59,288 nucleotides of DNA from Verrucomicrobiales bacterium. Its GTDB lineage: Bacteria; Verrucomicrobiota; Verrucomicrobiia; Verrucomicrobiales; V1-33. Under the pieces are notes generated by a model. It did no database searches and was not told where the DNA came from. It saw only the letters and a program-made list of their open reading frames with translations. Shown here in pieces: positions 8,300 through 17,824 of the stretch. The stretch's first letter is position 1. Every line of letters starts with the position of its first letter. The stretch lies in the NCBI GenBank assembly GCA_018003315.1, contig JAGNEJ010000020.1:1-59288 (forward strand), read 5' to 3'. Both the position numbers and the translations under genes were made by a program.

Positions 8300-11110
8300 A
8301 TGAAAACCTCCGATTGCATCCTCAACGTTCTAACAGGGTGCATCGCCCTGGCATTCATCCTGCCGCAGCAGGCCCCGGCCTCCACGATGCCGGAGCAGCC
8401 GATGGGATTTGTCACGCCTCTGGAAGGGGATGGCTATGGCGGGGAGGTCGCGGTGGCCGGAGACTATGCGATTGTGGGGAACCGGCAGAAATGTCAGGAC
8501 ACGGGCTCGGATTTCCGCACGGTGGAGATCCTGGTGCGCAATGCGGTGGATGGCCGGTGGGACAAATGGCGGACCCTGACACCCCTGCCTGGACGCTTCC
8601 GTTATTTCGGCTGGTCGGTGGCGATGGATGGCGACATTGCGGTGGTCGGTGCTCCGGATTTCCTGAATGCAGACGCGGAGGGGGCCGATGCTGGTTCTGG
8701 CGGGGTGTTTGTCTATGGGCGCAACCAGGGCGGTGCCAACAACTGGGGACTGGTCCGTTCGCTCACGGGGTTTGGCCCGACGTTTGGCAGCCGCGTCAGC
8801 CTCTCCGGCAACGCTTTGGCCGTCGGTGAACCCCGCTTTTTCGACGAAGGGCGGATCCACCTGCACTCGCAGCATCAGGGCGGGGCGAATCTTTGGGGCA
8901 GGGTGAAGTCGCTGTCCCCCTCGACACCCGCGGACCCCATCATCAAGGGAAATGCCTTCCACCCGTTCGGTTCGGTATTCGATCTTTCATCCGGACGCCT
9001 CGCCATCGGCAGCTCCGATGACTTCAGGCCGGAAACCAATGAGGTGGAAATCCACCATGCCAATGCCGGCGGCATTTTCAACTGGGGGCTGGAGCATACG
9101 ATCCCAGCACCCGCTGGAGCGAGCGACTTCGGCTGGTCGGTGGCCCTGGAGGGCAGCCGGCTTGCCGCCGCCTACAAGCAGGATGGCTCCCCTGTGGTCG
9201 GACTCTATTCCGGTGCCAGCTTCAGTGCGTTTACGGTGCTTTCAGGAGCCGGTTTTCAAGTATTCGGTCCGGTGGCCATGGGCGGTGACATGCTGGCAGT
9301 GCGGATGATGGAGGCGACCGGACGGGTGGCGGTATCCACTTTTCGCTGGCCGGAAGCGGGAGGTTTCTCCCCGCAGGCGACCCGGGTTTCCGGCTATAGC
9401 CTGACACGGAAATCTGAAGGACTCGGCGTCAGCGCGGATTCGGTGCTCTTTGGCCTGGATGACCCCGTGTCGCAGTCCACAGCCACCGGGGCCGGCTGTG
9501 TGCGGGCCATGGAGCGCACTGCCGGGGGAGCGGATGCCTGGGGATTGTGGATCGCCGCCAAGCCGGATCTGCCGGGGGGCGGCGGCTTCGGCAAGGCCAT
9601 GGCGCTGCGGCAGACTTCCCATGGCGATCTGCTCGTGGTGGGAAATCCGGACTTTCCCGCAGGCGGCACCGCACGCGGACTGGTTTCGGTTTTCCGGCGC
9701 AGCGGCGACCAGTGGACGCTGGCCAGCCGGCTTTCTCCACCGCCGGGCAGCACGCCGGGGCCCATGGACAATGCGCGCTTTGGCGAAGCCGTGGCCGTCG
9801 ATTCGCTGGGAAACATCCTCGTTGGCGCACCGGGTGAAAACGCCAATGATGGCGCCGCCTACCGATTTGAACCCATTCCCCAAAATCCCGCTTACCAACA
9901 GGAAGGGCTGGCGTATGCCAGTCCGCTGCGCTTGACACGGGGCGTTTCCGGGCTGGCGGGAAAATGTGGCGCTTCCGTGGCCATGGAGTCCTGGGTGATG
10001 CTCGTTGGCGAACCGAACACGGGCGGCGGCGTCGTGTCCGAATGGCGCAGTGTCGGAGGCGGCTGGGGGTTTGCCCTGCTCACCCGCACGGATCCGGATG
10101 GCAACCCGGCCAATGATGGTTTCGGCACGGCGATGGCGCTGGACGGACAGTCCCTCGTCGTCACTGCCATGGGCGATGAAACCAACGGTGCCGCCTATTA
10201 TTTTGAGCATAACTCCGCCCCCCCGGTCTGGCTGCAAAAGCAAAAAATCCAACCGAGCGATACCACCACCGGATTTTTCGGCAAATCCGTTGTCCTGAGG
10301 GACAACCGGCTGGTCATCGGCGTGTTTCCCTACGCGCTGTTTCTCATTGGGCCAGGAAATGCGTTCTATTTCAACCGCAGCGGCAGCACCTGGACCCAGA
10401 AGGCATTTCTGCGCACCCCAGGGTTGGAAAACGGCGACGCCCACGGCTGGGCCTCCGCCATCGGCAAGGATTTCATGCTCGTCGGGGTGCCCGGTGACGA
10501 TGGCTCCGGCAATGCTGCATCCAACTCTGGAGCCGCCTTCCTCTATAACACCTACGGGGGCGGATCTGCAGCCAGTGCGTTTCTGCACGAAATCCGACCG
10601 GGAATCATCGATGAACAGTCCGGCATGGCCGTCGCTGCGGACTGGATCCACTTTGCGGTTTCCTCACCCGGCTCGAATCTGGTTGGAAGCGGAGCCGGTC
10701 GGGTGTACTGCTACCGGCTCGGCGAATACGAGCGCTGGGCCGCCAACTTCCCGCTCGGCAGCCTTTCCCGTCCGCAGGACGATGCCGACCAGGACGGCCA
10801 GAACAACCTCGTGGAATTCGCCTTTGAATCGGATCCCGCGAGGGGCGGCAGCCTTGGCCGCTTGGATTTCGGAATCCATCCAGATGGGGGAGCAAACTAT
10901 CTTTTCGCCACCTACCATCGTCCGCTGGGCTACCTCACGGACGATCTGGGCGTGAGTCTGGTCGGCGGCCGCCGTGCGGATCCCGCCTCAAGCAGCGATG
11001 TTCAGATCATTTCGGATCTTGGCGCAATCCTCACGGGCCGCTTGCGCAGCAGCACCTCCGCATGGCCCCGAGGCTTCATGTGCCTGCGTCTGACCTATCC
11101 AAACCGCTGA
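8300..11110 (+). CDS. large secreted protein with FG-GAP/integrin-like beta-propeller repeats
   Basis: A 936-residue protein with an N-terminal signal peptide (about 1-27, ending APAS). Most of it is built from repeated blades carrying a hydrophobic 'FGWSVAMDGDIAVVGAP' type unit, for example GWSVALEGSRLAAAY, FGTAMALDGQSLVVTAMG and FGKSVVLRDNRLVIG. This is the pattern of FG-GAP beta-propellers found in surface and adhesion proteins. Near the C-terminus is DADQDGQNNLVEFAFESDP, a Ca-binding-like module shared with two other large proteins in this window. No enzymatic motif is visible. Probable role is a cell-surface or secreted binding protein. Confidence 0.75.
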   Translation: MKTSDCILNVLTGCIALAFILPQQAPASTMPEQPMGFVTPLEGDGYGGEVAVAGDYAIVGNRQKCQDTGSDFRTVEILVRNAVDGRWDKWRTLTPLPGRFRYFGWSVAMDGDIAVVGAPDFLNADAEGADAGSGGVFVYGRNQGGANNWGLVRSLTGFGPTFGSRVSLSGNALAVGEPRFFDEGRIHLHSQHQGGANLWGRVKSLSPSTPADPIIKGNAFHPFGSVFDLSSGRLAIGSSDDFRPETNEVEIHHANAGGIFNWGLEHTIPAPAGASDFGWSVALEGSRLAAAYKQDGSPVVGLYSGASFSAFTVLSGAGFQVFGPVAMGGDMLAVRMMEATGRVAVSTFRWPEAGGFSPQATRVSGYSLTRKSEGLGVSADSVLFGLDDPVSQSTATGAGCVRAMERTAGGADAWGLWIAAKPDLPGGGGFGKAMALRQTSHGDLLVVGNPDFPAGGTARGLVSVFRRSGDQWTLASRLSPPPGSTPGPMDNARFGEAVAVDSLGNILVGAPGENANDGAAYRFEPIPQNPAYQQEGLAYASPLRLTRGVSGLAGKCGASVAMESWVMLVGEPNTGGGVVSEWRSVGGGWGFALLTRTDPDGNPANDGFGTAMALDGQSLVVTAMGDETNGAAYYFEHNSAPPVWLQKQKIQPSDTTTGFFGKSVVLRDNRLVIGVFPYALFLIGPGNAFYFNRSGSTWTQKAFLRTPGLENGDAHGWASAIGKDFMLVGVPGDDGSGNAASNSGAAFLYNTYGGGSAASAFLHEIRPGIIDEQSGMAVAADWIHFAVSSPGSNLVGSGAGRVYCYRLGEYERWAANFPLGSLSRPQDDADQDGQNNLVEFAFESDPARGGSLGRLDFGIHPDGGANYLFATYHRPLGYLTDDLGVSLVGGRRADPASSSDVQIISDLGAILTGRLRSSTSAWPRGFMCLRLTYPNR

Positions 11111-11336
11111 GTCTTTTTGCGACTCCCCCGCCGGATGGGGGGATAAACCCTTGTCCATGCGCCGCGGAAAGGCACCGGTAGAGGTCTCCAAACCCGGTCT
11201 GCGTCCTCCGGTAAAAAGCAGTTGCCGCACCAATGCCTACCGCCTAGTTTCCGCGCTCCAATTTCGGGGCGGAACTCCGTTGCGTTCTGATTTTTCCCGA
11301 TTTCATCCCATCCCATTTTCCGATTCTCCTGCCGCC

Positions 11337-13049
11337 ATGCTCGAAACGATGCGCAAACACCACTACGTGATGATGCTGATCATCACGACAGCAGTGATTC
11401 TTTCCATGTCCATCTGGGGGGTTTGGGACCAGGGACAAAACCAGCAGGGCGGACTGACGATTTTCGGGAAAACATACAACGAGCAGGACATGAAAGCGGC
11501 CTCCGCCGTTTATGGCACCGCCGCCATGCTTGGGACCAATTCCCAGTTCGGCATGGCCATGCCGGGCAATGATCCCGCCGGAAAGCTCTTCGGCCTGTTG
11601 CGGTTCAGTCAGAGCCGGATGCGCAGCATGCAGGACAGCGGTCCGGGCGCTGCAGACGTGCTGGCAAGCCTGATCGTCATCCGCGAGGAGGCAAAAAAAC
11701 TGGGGATCGCAGTGGAAGACGCCGACCTGCAAAAAGGCGTCGAAAGCCTCGCACGCTTCCAGACCAACGGACAATTCAACCGCAAGGAGTATGACAAATT
11801 TTTTGAGGGGGCATCGGACCGCGGTGCTGCGGAGGCCAATTTGTTCCAGATGCTCAAGGACGCGCTGCTGCTCGAGAAACTCCAGCAACTGGTCGGAGGA
11901 AGCCTGGACGCCACCGACTACCAAGTCAACCTGGCCTACAATCAGATGCACATGAAAACCACGGCGCAGGTCATGGTATTTCCGCGCAAGGAGCATGAAG
12001 CGATCAAGGCCACCGAGGAGGATGCAAAAAATTTCTACGAGGCGAACAAGGGGAAAGCCGTCGCAGAATTGGATCCGGAAATGAAGTCGGAATCCGCGAG
12101 GGATGTGAACTATGTGAAGTTGTCCCTCGCCGTGCGTGATGAAAAGCCGGACGAGCCGGAGGAGGACATTTCCAAGCTCCCCGCCGACCAGCAGGAGGCC
12201 AAGAAAAAGGAATTGGAAGCGAAACGCACCGCCCGGGCGCAGGAGAAGGAGGCGAAGAAGAAGGAATGGGATGCCCACGACCGAAAAATCAAGCTGACCG
12301 CCAAGGCCCTGGGCGATGCGCTGGTCGAAGGCAAAAAGTTGGCGGAGGCGGTGGCCTCGATCCAAGGGCAGGCCGACTACGCCGCGTGTGAAGTTAAGAC
12401 CGTTGCGGGCTTGGTGAAGGGGTCGCCACCGGACGAGCTGAAGGATTTGAAGAATAGCCAGATGGATTCCAGCGTGGTGGATGTCATGTTCGAGGAGGAC
12501 AAAGACGTGGCCTCGCATGACAAAGGCTATGTGCTTTTCGAGGTCACCAAGAAGGCGGACCCAGTGCTGCTGACTTTGGAACAGGCGCAGGGGAAATTGA
12601 TCGAGAAGCTCACCAAGGAAAAAATCGGCGCCGCCCTGCAGGAGAAGGCCAGCACTGCGCGCAGCAAGATTCAGGAAGGACTGGCGGCAAAGAAACCGTT
12701 TGCCGACGCAGCCAAGGACGCCGGCGTGACCGCGGTTGAATGGGTGTTTCCCCAGAAAACGCCCCCCAAGGACCCCCCGCCGTGGAAAATGGCCGTCGAA
12801 CAGCAGTCCGCTGAGCTGACTCCGGGCAGCCTGGGAGCGTCCGCTGTGCCATCCGGCGACGATCTGGTGCTCGTTTACCTGGACAAGAGGGAACTGCCGG
12901 ATGATCCCAAAATGAAGGCCGACAAGGAACTGCTGAAGGTCAACCGCGGCATGCGCAGCAGTCCGTTTCAGCCATCGCCGCTGTTTACCACCTGGTTTCA
13001 GCAGCGCATGGAGGAAGCGATTCCGGCCTACACGAATGCTGAGGGCTGA
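11337..13049 (+). CDS. membrane-anchored SurA/PpiD-like periplasmic chaperone
   Basis: A 570-residue protein with one N-terminal membrane helix (about residues 10-28) and a large extracytoplasmic part, the layout of PpiD. Residues about 85-215 fit the SurA-N-like helical chaperone domain (IREEAKKLGIAVEDADL, FNRKEYDKF, LLEKLQQLV). The middle is Lys/Glu-rich (about residues 275-325). I do not find an unmistakable parvulin isomerase core, so prolyl isomerase activity is uncertain. It should help outer-membrane or secreted protein folding. The ATG at 11337 puts the membrane helix at the N-terminus; longer in-frame versions add an unlikely basic leader. A TPR gene follows after 17 bases. Confidence 0.7.
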   Translation: MLETMRKHHYVMMLIITTAVILSMSIWGVWDQGQNQQGGLTIFGKTYNEQDMKAASAVYGTAAMLGTNSQFGMAMPGNDPAGKLFGLLRFSQSRMRSMQDSGPGAADVLASLIVIREEAKKLGIAVEDADLQKGVESLARFQTNGQFNRKEYDKFFEGASDRGAAEANLFQMLKDALLLEKLQQLVGGSLDATDYQVNLAYNQMHMKTTAQVMVFPRKEHEAIKATEEDAKNFYEANKGKAVAELDPEMKSESARDVNYVKLSLAVRDEKPDEPEEDISKLPADQQEAKKKELEAKRTARAQEKEAKKKEWDAHDRKIKLTAKALGDALVEGKKLAEAVASIQGQADYAACEVKTVAGLVKGSPPDELKDLKNSQMDSSVVDVMFEEDKDVASHDKGYVLFEVTKKADPVLLTLEQAQGKLIEKLTKEKIGAALQEKASTARSKIQEGLAAKKPFADAAKDAGVTAVEWVFPQKTPPKDPPPWKMAVEQQSAELTPGSLGASAVPSGDDLVLVYLDKRELPDDPKMKADKELLKVNRGMRSSPFQPSPLFTTWFQQRMEEAIPAYTNAEG

Positions 13050-13066
13050 AGCTGGGAAAGCCGGGC

Positions 13067-13414
13067 ATGAGCAAGCAACCGGAAGCATTGGCCAGGCTCT
13101 TTGACGAGGCCAATGGCGACCTTGCCGTGGGGGATCTGGATGCCGCCGCGGAAAAATTCGGCCAGTGTGTGGCGCTGGATCCGCAGTTTTTCGATGCCTG
13201 GCATGCGCTCGGCATGGTCCGGATGCGCTCTGGTGACTTGAGAGGGGCACTGGGTGCCGCACTCATGGCCACGGATCTGCAGCCCAATGATCTGCTGGCC
13301 TGGACCGCACTCTCGCAAATTCAGGTGAAACTGGGCAACATTGCCGACGCGGAGACGGCCAAAGCCAATGCCCGCATTCTTTCCCTGGGCGGGAAAGTGA
13401 AGCGGGAACCGTGA
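13067..13414 (+). CDS. small tetratricopeptide-repeat protein
   Basis: A 115-residue soluble protein made of about three TPR units: LFDEANGDLAVGDLDAAAEKF, then DPQFFDAWHALGMVRMRSGDLRGA and NDLLAWTALSQIQVKLGNIADA, each with the Gly/Ala and aromatic spacing of TPR helices. It begins 17 bases after the PpiD-like gene and is likely cotranscribed. TPR proteins are protein-binding adaptors; the partner is unknown, though the neighbour makes a link to envelope biogenesis plausible. Confidence 0.8.
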   Translation: MSKQPEALARLFDEANGDLAVGDLDAAAEKFGQCVALDPQFFDAWHALGMVRMRSGDLRGALGAALMATDLQPNDLLAWTALSQIQVKLGNIADAETAKANARILSLGGKVKREP

Positions 13415-13417
13415 TCG

Positions 13418-13433
13418 TGCGCACCGGTGCGCA
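13418..13433. repeat. 16-bp perfect palindrome after the TPR gene
   Basis: TGCGCACCGGTGCGCA starts three bases after the TPR gene's stop codon and lies in the 44-base gap between two convergent genes. It could form a short GC hairpin helping termination from both sides, but there is no T-run. Confidence 0.4.
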
Positions 13434-13458
13434 AGGGCCGGAAAATCACGCCAACGCC

Positions 13459-15291
13459 TTACCACTTCTCCAAGGGCTGCACCGCTGCAGCAGGAGCACT
13501 CGCGGCGGGCGAGAACTGCACGGCAATGTCGAAACGGACGGGAGGTGTTGGGACATGGAGGGCGAGTTTTTGGATTCCCTTGTTGGCGGCCTGCCCAGGA
13601 ACCTTTGGACTGGCCGGAAATGGTTCGGCAGGCAGGATTTGAAACGAAGCTTCCTTCGGGCTGAGCAGGGTGGCGGTGATCGATTTCCCGCCCTGCGACA
13701 GCATCAAGGATTTGCCGTCTCGGGATGGTGTTGCTTCAGCCTTGGTGTGCAGAAACCACCAGACGGGTCCGGCCTCGCATTCGATTTCATCCTGCACCAG
13801 CAGCGCGCCGTCAGGAAAAATGCGCAGGCCCCGGCGGGCTTTTTTGACGCGCTGGCCGTAGCTGGGAGCAAGGTCTGCGATGGCAAAGAGTTTTTCGCGC
13901 GCAAAACTGGAACGAAGGATGCGCGAGATGGGGTTGAGTTCCTGGTCGAGTCCGGCACCTGGCGCGACCACCAGGGTGTTGTGTCCTTCGGCGCGGTTGC
14001 GGTAAAACTTCCAGCGTCCGGTGCGGGTGTCGAAATAGCCGGGCAGGTTGTAATCGTCACTGCCCAAATCGACCGCCCAGCGCTGCCCCGACATTTCAAA
14101 CACGAAGGTTCCGACATCCATTTGCGCATGGTTGAAATGCGGACTGCCAGCCTTGAGGGCGGCCCAGGTCGCCTGCGGGTCCGACCAACTGCTGCGCAGT
14201 GAAACCATCTCCACATCCCTGAACACGGCGCCGAGCGGCAAGGGTGGGGGAGTGCCAGACGGCGTCTCCGGCAGCCAGAGAAACTGGATGGCGTCGGGCC
14301 GCTCCTCCCTGACAGAAAATGCGGTGAAGGCGGGATTTTTGAACTGGCGACCCAGCCAGCCCATGGCCCAGTTCCGTCCGACGCCTCCTTCATGTGAGTC
14401 CGCGAAATTGAAAATCCTCCCGCTGGGGCCCACACCGTGAATGGGAAACCTTGCGGTAGCCTCAAATCCGGGAGCTTTTGTCAGGCCCAGATCCGTGCCC
14501 AACGCAGACTGGAGGGCGGCGATCATGAGGATGTTGAAGCCGGTGCCATAGCTCCAGTAGGCAACCCCTTCCCGGTAGCCGCCATCCGGGGAATACTCCT
14601 TCATGGCTCTGGGGATGCTGGCCAGCGCGGCGGCCAGGATCGGGCGTGTCTGCTCCGGTGCTTCATCGGCCAGTGCCAGTGCCCCCAGGGTCATGCCGCC
14701 GTTGCAGACCTGGTTCCAGTTGTGCGTTGCCGCGGGCCAGCCGCGTTCCGGCCGGGCGTAGGCCTTTGTTCCCTCGGCCAGACCTTTTGTCAGGATCGCA
14801 TTTCGCAGCAATTGCCGTTGTTCCCCGCTCCAGGCGTCGAACATCCAGTCGTATCCGATGGCGAAGGCTGCGGTCATTTCCGCGGTGTCGAGGAAATGCT
14901 TCGGATTCCAGTTGGGAAACTGAGCCGCAGCGGAAAGCTCCACCCACGCCCGCTCCGGCCATTTGCGGTCGCCTTCGATCTGCCAGAGCAGGCCGCAGGT
15001 GCTCACGCGTTCCAGAACCCTGCGGGAAACGGCCAGCAGCCGCTTTCCGTCGGGAATTTCGTAGCGGCTGGGTGCGGCCCGGAGCACATTGTTTCCGTTG
15101 TGGACAATCGCCTGCCGCCAGCGTTTGGCGACCGGTTCATTTTCCGAGCGCTTGCGCAGCGCTTCGAATTCCGGCTTGGTGGACAACAGTCTGGGGTGTT
15201 CCGGACGCAGGTGATTCCACGGAATCTCCTCGGCGACAAGTCCGGCGGAGACGGCCAGGAAAAGCATGGCCGCAGTGATGGACAAATTCAT
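13459..15291 (-). CDS. secreted heparinase II/III-like polysaccharide lyase
   Basis: A 610-residue protein with a signal peptide (about residues 1-19, MNLSITAAMLFLAVSAGLVA) and the two-part layout of heparinase II/III-type lyases. An alpha-toroid of helices spans about 20-330 (HPRLL near the start; HNWNQVCNGGMTLGALALADE with the substrate-groove His/Asn; YSPDGGYREGVAYWSYGTGF), and a beta-sheet domain spans about 350-600 (GSPHFNHAQMDVGTFVFE, EGHNTLVV). It probably cleaves uronate-containing polysaccharides outside the cytoplasm; the exact substrate cannot be read from sequence. The start at 15291 was chosen because it begins the signal peptide; an earlier in-frame ATG at 15336 would bury it. 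Confidence 0.8.
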   Translation of the reverse strand: MNLSITAAMLFLAVSAGLVAEEIPWNHLRPEHPRLLSTKPEFEALRKRSENEPVAKRWRQAIVHNGNNVLRAAPSRYEIPDGKRLLAVSRRVLERVSTCGLLWQIEGDRKWPERAWVELSAAAQFPNWNPKHFLDTAEMTAAFAIGYDWMFDAWSGEQRQLLRNAILTKGLAEGTKAYARPERGWPAATHNWNQVCNGGMTLGALALADEAPEQTRPILAAALASIPRAMKEYSPDGGYREGVAYWSYGTGFNILMIAALQSALGTDLGLTKAPGFEATARFPIHGVGPSGRIFNFADSHEGGVGRNWAMGWLGRQFKNPAFTAFSVREERPDAIQFLWLPETPSGTPPPLPLGAVFRDVEMVSLRSSWSDPQATWAALKAGSPHFNHAQMDVGTFVFEMSGQRWAVDLGSDDYNLPGYFDTRTGRWKFYRNRAEGHNTLVVAPGAGLDQELNPISRILRSSFAREKLFAIADLAPSYGQRVKKARRGLRIFPDGALLVQDEIECEAGPVWWFLHTKAEATPSRDGKSLMLSQGGKSITATLLSPKEASFQILPAEPFPASPKVPGQAANKGIQKLALHVPTPPVRFDIAVQFSPAASAPAAAVQPLEKW

Positions 15292-15425
15292 GACACCCGA
15301 ACCATGCTGTGCGCACGGAAAGGTGGTATCGCTCATTTGCGGAGGGGAGAAGAGCAATTTCCTGCGACTTCCCGCTGGCAACTCCGGGCGATGCGTTTTA
15401 GAGACAACCCATCCTCCGCAGTGCG

Positions 15426-16043
15426 ATGAACCTCCCGAACAAACTCACCCTTGGCCGACTGGCGTTGACCGTGCTCTTTGTGGCCGTCACCTCCAGTCCC
15501 CTGGGCTGGGGGCGTGGGTGGGCATTCACCGCGGGCCTGCTGATCTTCGGCGTTGCTTCGCTGACCGACTATTTGGATGGCTACCTGGCGCGGAAGCACA
15601 ATCTCATCACGGCTTTTGGCAAATTGATGGACCCACTGGCTGACAAGGTGCTTCTGTGTGCGGCGTTTGTGCTGCTGACGGAGACGCCCGGTCCCGAGGG
15701 GGCTGGTCATTTGTTTCCAGGATGGGTGACGGTGACGGTGCTGGCGCGGGAGTTTCTGGTCACCGGGTTGCGGCTGGTGGCTTCCGCGCAGGGCAGCGTG
15801 CTGGCTGCGGACAAACTGGGAAAACACAAGACCATCTGGCAGATCATCACCGCGCTGTATTTTCTGCTATTCCTATCCACTGGCGAGCCCGCACTTTCCT
15901 GGCTGCGTCCGGTTTTTGATGTGCGTTTGCTCGGTCCGGGCGGTCTGGGAATGGTTCTGATTGCAGTGACCCTGTTGACCACGGTCGTTTCCGGGTGGGC
16001 CTATTTCTGGAAAAACCGCGCCTTGGCCTTCCGGGAAATGTGA
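15426..16043 (+). CDS. pgsA: CDP-diacylglycerol-glycerol-3-phosphate 3-phosphatidyltransferase
   Basis: A 205-residue membrane enzyme that makes phosphatidylglycerophosphate, the precursor of phosphatidylglycerol and cardiolipin. The full CDP-alcohol phosphotransferase signature is present: Asp48, Asp51-Gly52, Ala55-Arg56, Gly65, Asp69 and Asp73 in the spacing D-x2-DG-x2-AR-x8-G-x3-D-x3-D. N-terminal NLPNKLTLGRL is typical of PgsA rather than of other family members. About five to six membrane helices are visible. It is divergent from the lyase gene, with a 134-base gap that should hold both promoters. Confidence 0.9.
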   Translation: MNLPNKLTLGRLALTVLFVAVTSSPLGWGRGWAFTAGLLIFGVASLTDYLDGYLARKHNLITAFGKLMDPLADKVLLCAAFVLLTETPGPEGAGHLFPGWVTVTVLAREFLVTGLRLVASAQGSVLAADKLGKHKTIWQIITALYFLLFLSTGEPALSWLRPVFDVRLLGPGGLGMVLIAVTLLTTVVSGWAYFWKNRALAFREM

Positions 16044-16115
16044 CCGTCTGGGCGTCGGACGGGCGTCGGTTTTCTTCCGCTCGCGCCCCGGAAATTTCAC
16101 TCTAGAATTGCGAAC

Positions 16116-17807
16116 ATGATCGGGATCGACCTGGGAACGACAAACAGCCTGGTGGCCGTGCTGCGGGATGGGCAGCCCGTGGTGCTGGAAAACGAATTGG
16201 GCGAAACCCTAACGCCATCCGCCGTGGCCATTGCCGGGGACGGTGCGCTGCTGGTGGGACGGGCGGCCAAGGATCGCCTGGTTTCCAATCCGCTTGCCGG
16301 GCAGGCGTTCTTCAAGCGGGACATGGGAACAGAAATCCTGCATGCGTTTGGCGGCAGGGAATGGTCGCCCATCGAGCTGTCCGCTGTGATTCTCAAGGAA
16401 ATGAAGCGCATTGCCGAAGTGCGGCTCGGGCAGCCGGTGGATCGGGCCGTGATCACTGTTCCCGCTTATTTTCATGACCTGCAGCGCCAGGCCACCTTGG
16501 AAGCGGCACAAATCGCCGGCTTGAAAGTGGAGCGCCTGCTCAATGAGCCGACGGCCGCAGCGCTGGCTTACGGATTTCAAAAGCCGGGCGATGATTCCAC
16601 CCTGCTGGTTTTTGATCTCGGAGGAGGCACCTTTGATGTGACGCTGCTGGAAGTGTTTGACGGCGTGGTGGAGGTCAAGGCGTCCGCCGGGGTGAGCCGT
16701 CTGGGCGGTGAGGACTATACCGATGCACTGGCGATGTGGATAGCCCGGCATCATGGATGGAATCCTGAAGAGGCGCAGCGGGGGCGCTGGCGGCATCAGG
16801 TGGAATTGCTCAAACGAAGGCTGACGACAGAGGCGACGGGGAGCCTGCTGCTGGGAAATCGTGAAATTCAAGTTGGCCGTGAGGAGTTCCGTTCTGCGAC
16901 GGTTGATCTGACGGCCCGGCTTTGGCCGGTGGTGCGCCGGTGCCTGCGCGATGCCGGGGTGACGCCAAAGCACATTTCTGCAGTCCTGCTGGTGGGCGGG
17001 GCCAGTCGCATGCCCCTGGTGTGCGACGGGATCCGTGAACTGTTGGATGTGGAACCGCGCCGCGAACTGGACCCTGACCGCGTCGTGGCGCTGGGGGCTG
17101 CTGTGCAGCAGGCCTTGTGCGTGGGCCACGAAGCCGTGGGCGATCTGGTCCTCACGGATGTGTGTCCGCACACGCTGGGCCTCATGGTCTGCAAGGAGTT
17201 TGCCCCAGGGCATCACGAAACCGGCTATTTCGAACCGCTGATTGACCGCAATACGGCCGTACCGGTCAGTCGCAGCAAGCTCATGAGCACCCTGCACCCC
17301 CAGCAGGAGGAGCTGCGAATCCAGATCTTTCAGGGGGAGAGCCGCATGGTGGCGGAAAACCAGAAGATTGGGGAGGTGCTGCTGAAAGGTCTGCGCCACA
17401 AGCCCGGCCAAAAAATGCCCGGCACGGTGGATGTGCGGTTTACCTATGACATGAACGGACTGCTGGAAGTGGAAGTCACCATCCTGAGTTCGGGAAGGAA
17501 GGTGGCCAAAGTATTCCAGCAGCGACCCGGAACCATGACCGAGGATGAAATCGCAGAGGCCATCGCGCGGTTGGCGCCGATCAAAACCCACCCGCGGGAC
17601 AATTTGCAGAACCGCTCCAGGCTGGAGCGGGCCAACCGGCTTTATGCGGAACTGATCGGGGATCTGCGACACAGCCTCAGTGAGCTGATCGACCGGTTTG
17701 AAGCGGCGCTCACTGCACAGGATCGCGACAGGATCAGCCAGTCTGGTGAGGAGCTCGACAGCTTTATGGCACCGTTTTTCACCGCGGAGGAAGAGGGACG
17801 TGAATAG
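16116..17807 (+). CDS. hscC: Hsp70-family chaperone, HscC type
   Basis: A 563-residue Hsp70, shorter than DnaK (about 640) and close to HscC length. Nucleotide-binding motifs are all present: MIGIDLGTTNSLVAV, VITVPAYFHDLQRQAT, LNEPTAAALAYGF, VFDLGGGTFDVTLLEVF and LLVGGASRMPLV. The substrate-binding part is short and the acidic DnaK tail is missing. The next gene encodes a J-domain protein, matching the hscC-djlC arrangement known in E. coli, which supports the HscC assignment. HscC-type chaperones serve narrow, poorly known clients rather than general folding. Confidence 0.85.
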   Translation: MIGIDLGTTNSLVAVLRDGQPVVLENELGETLTPSAVAIAGDGALLVGRAAKDRLVSNPLAGQAFFKRDMGTEILHAFGGREWSPIELSAVILKEMKRIAEVRLGQPVDRAVITVPAYFHDLQRQATLEAAQIAGLKVERLLNEPTAAALAYGFQKPGDDSTLLVFDLGGGTFDVTLLEVFDGVVEVKASAGVSRLGGEDYTDALAMWIARHHGWNPEEAQRGRWRHQVELLKRRLTTEATGSLLLGNREIQVGREEFRSATVDLTARLWPVVRRCLRDAGVTPKHISAVLLVGGASRMPLVCDGIRELLDVEPRRELDPDRVVALGAAVQQALCVGHEAVGDLVLTDVCPHTLGLMVCKEFAPGHHETGYFEPLIDRNTAVPVSRSKLMSTLHPQQEELRIQIFQGESRMVAENQKIGEVLLKGLRHKPGQKMPGTVDVRFTYDMNGLLEVEVTILSSGRKVAKVFQQRPGTMTEDEIAEAIARLAPIKTHPRDNLQNRSRLERANRLYAELIGDLRHSLSELIDRFEAALTAQDRDRISQSGEELDSFMAPFFTAEEEGRE

Positions 17808-17824
17808 CAGTGGAAGTGCAGGCC

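Noticed and set aside
11124-11143. C-rich/G-rich hairpin after the propeller gene as a terminator
   Set aside because: The stem is short with an eight-base loop and the T-run precedes rather than follows it.
13411-14202. Open frame antisense to the lyase gene
   Set aside because: It lies fully inside the lyase coding region, whose motifs and signal peptide are convincing.
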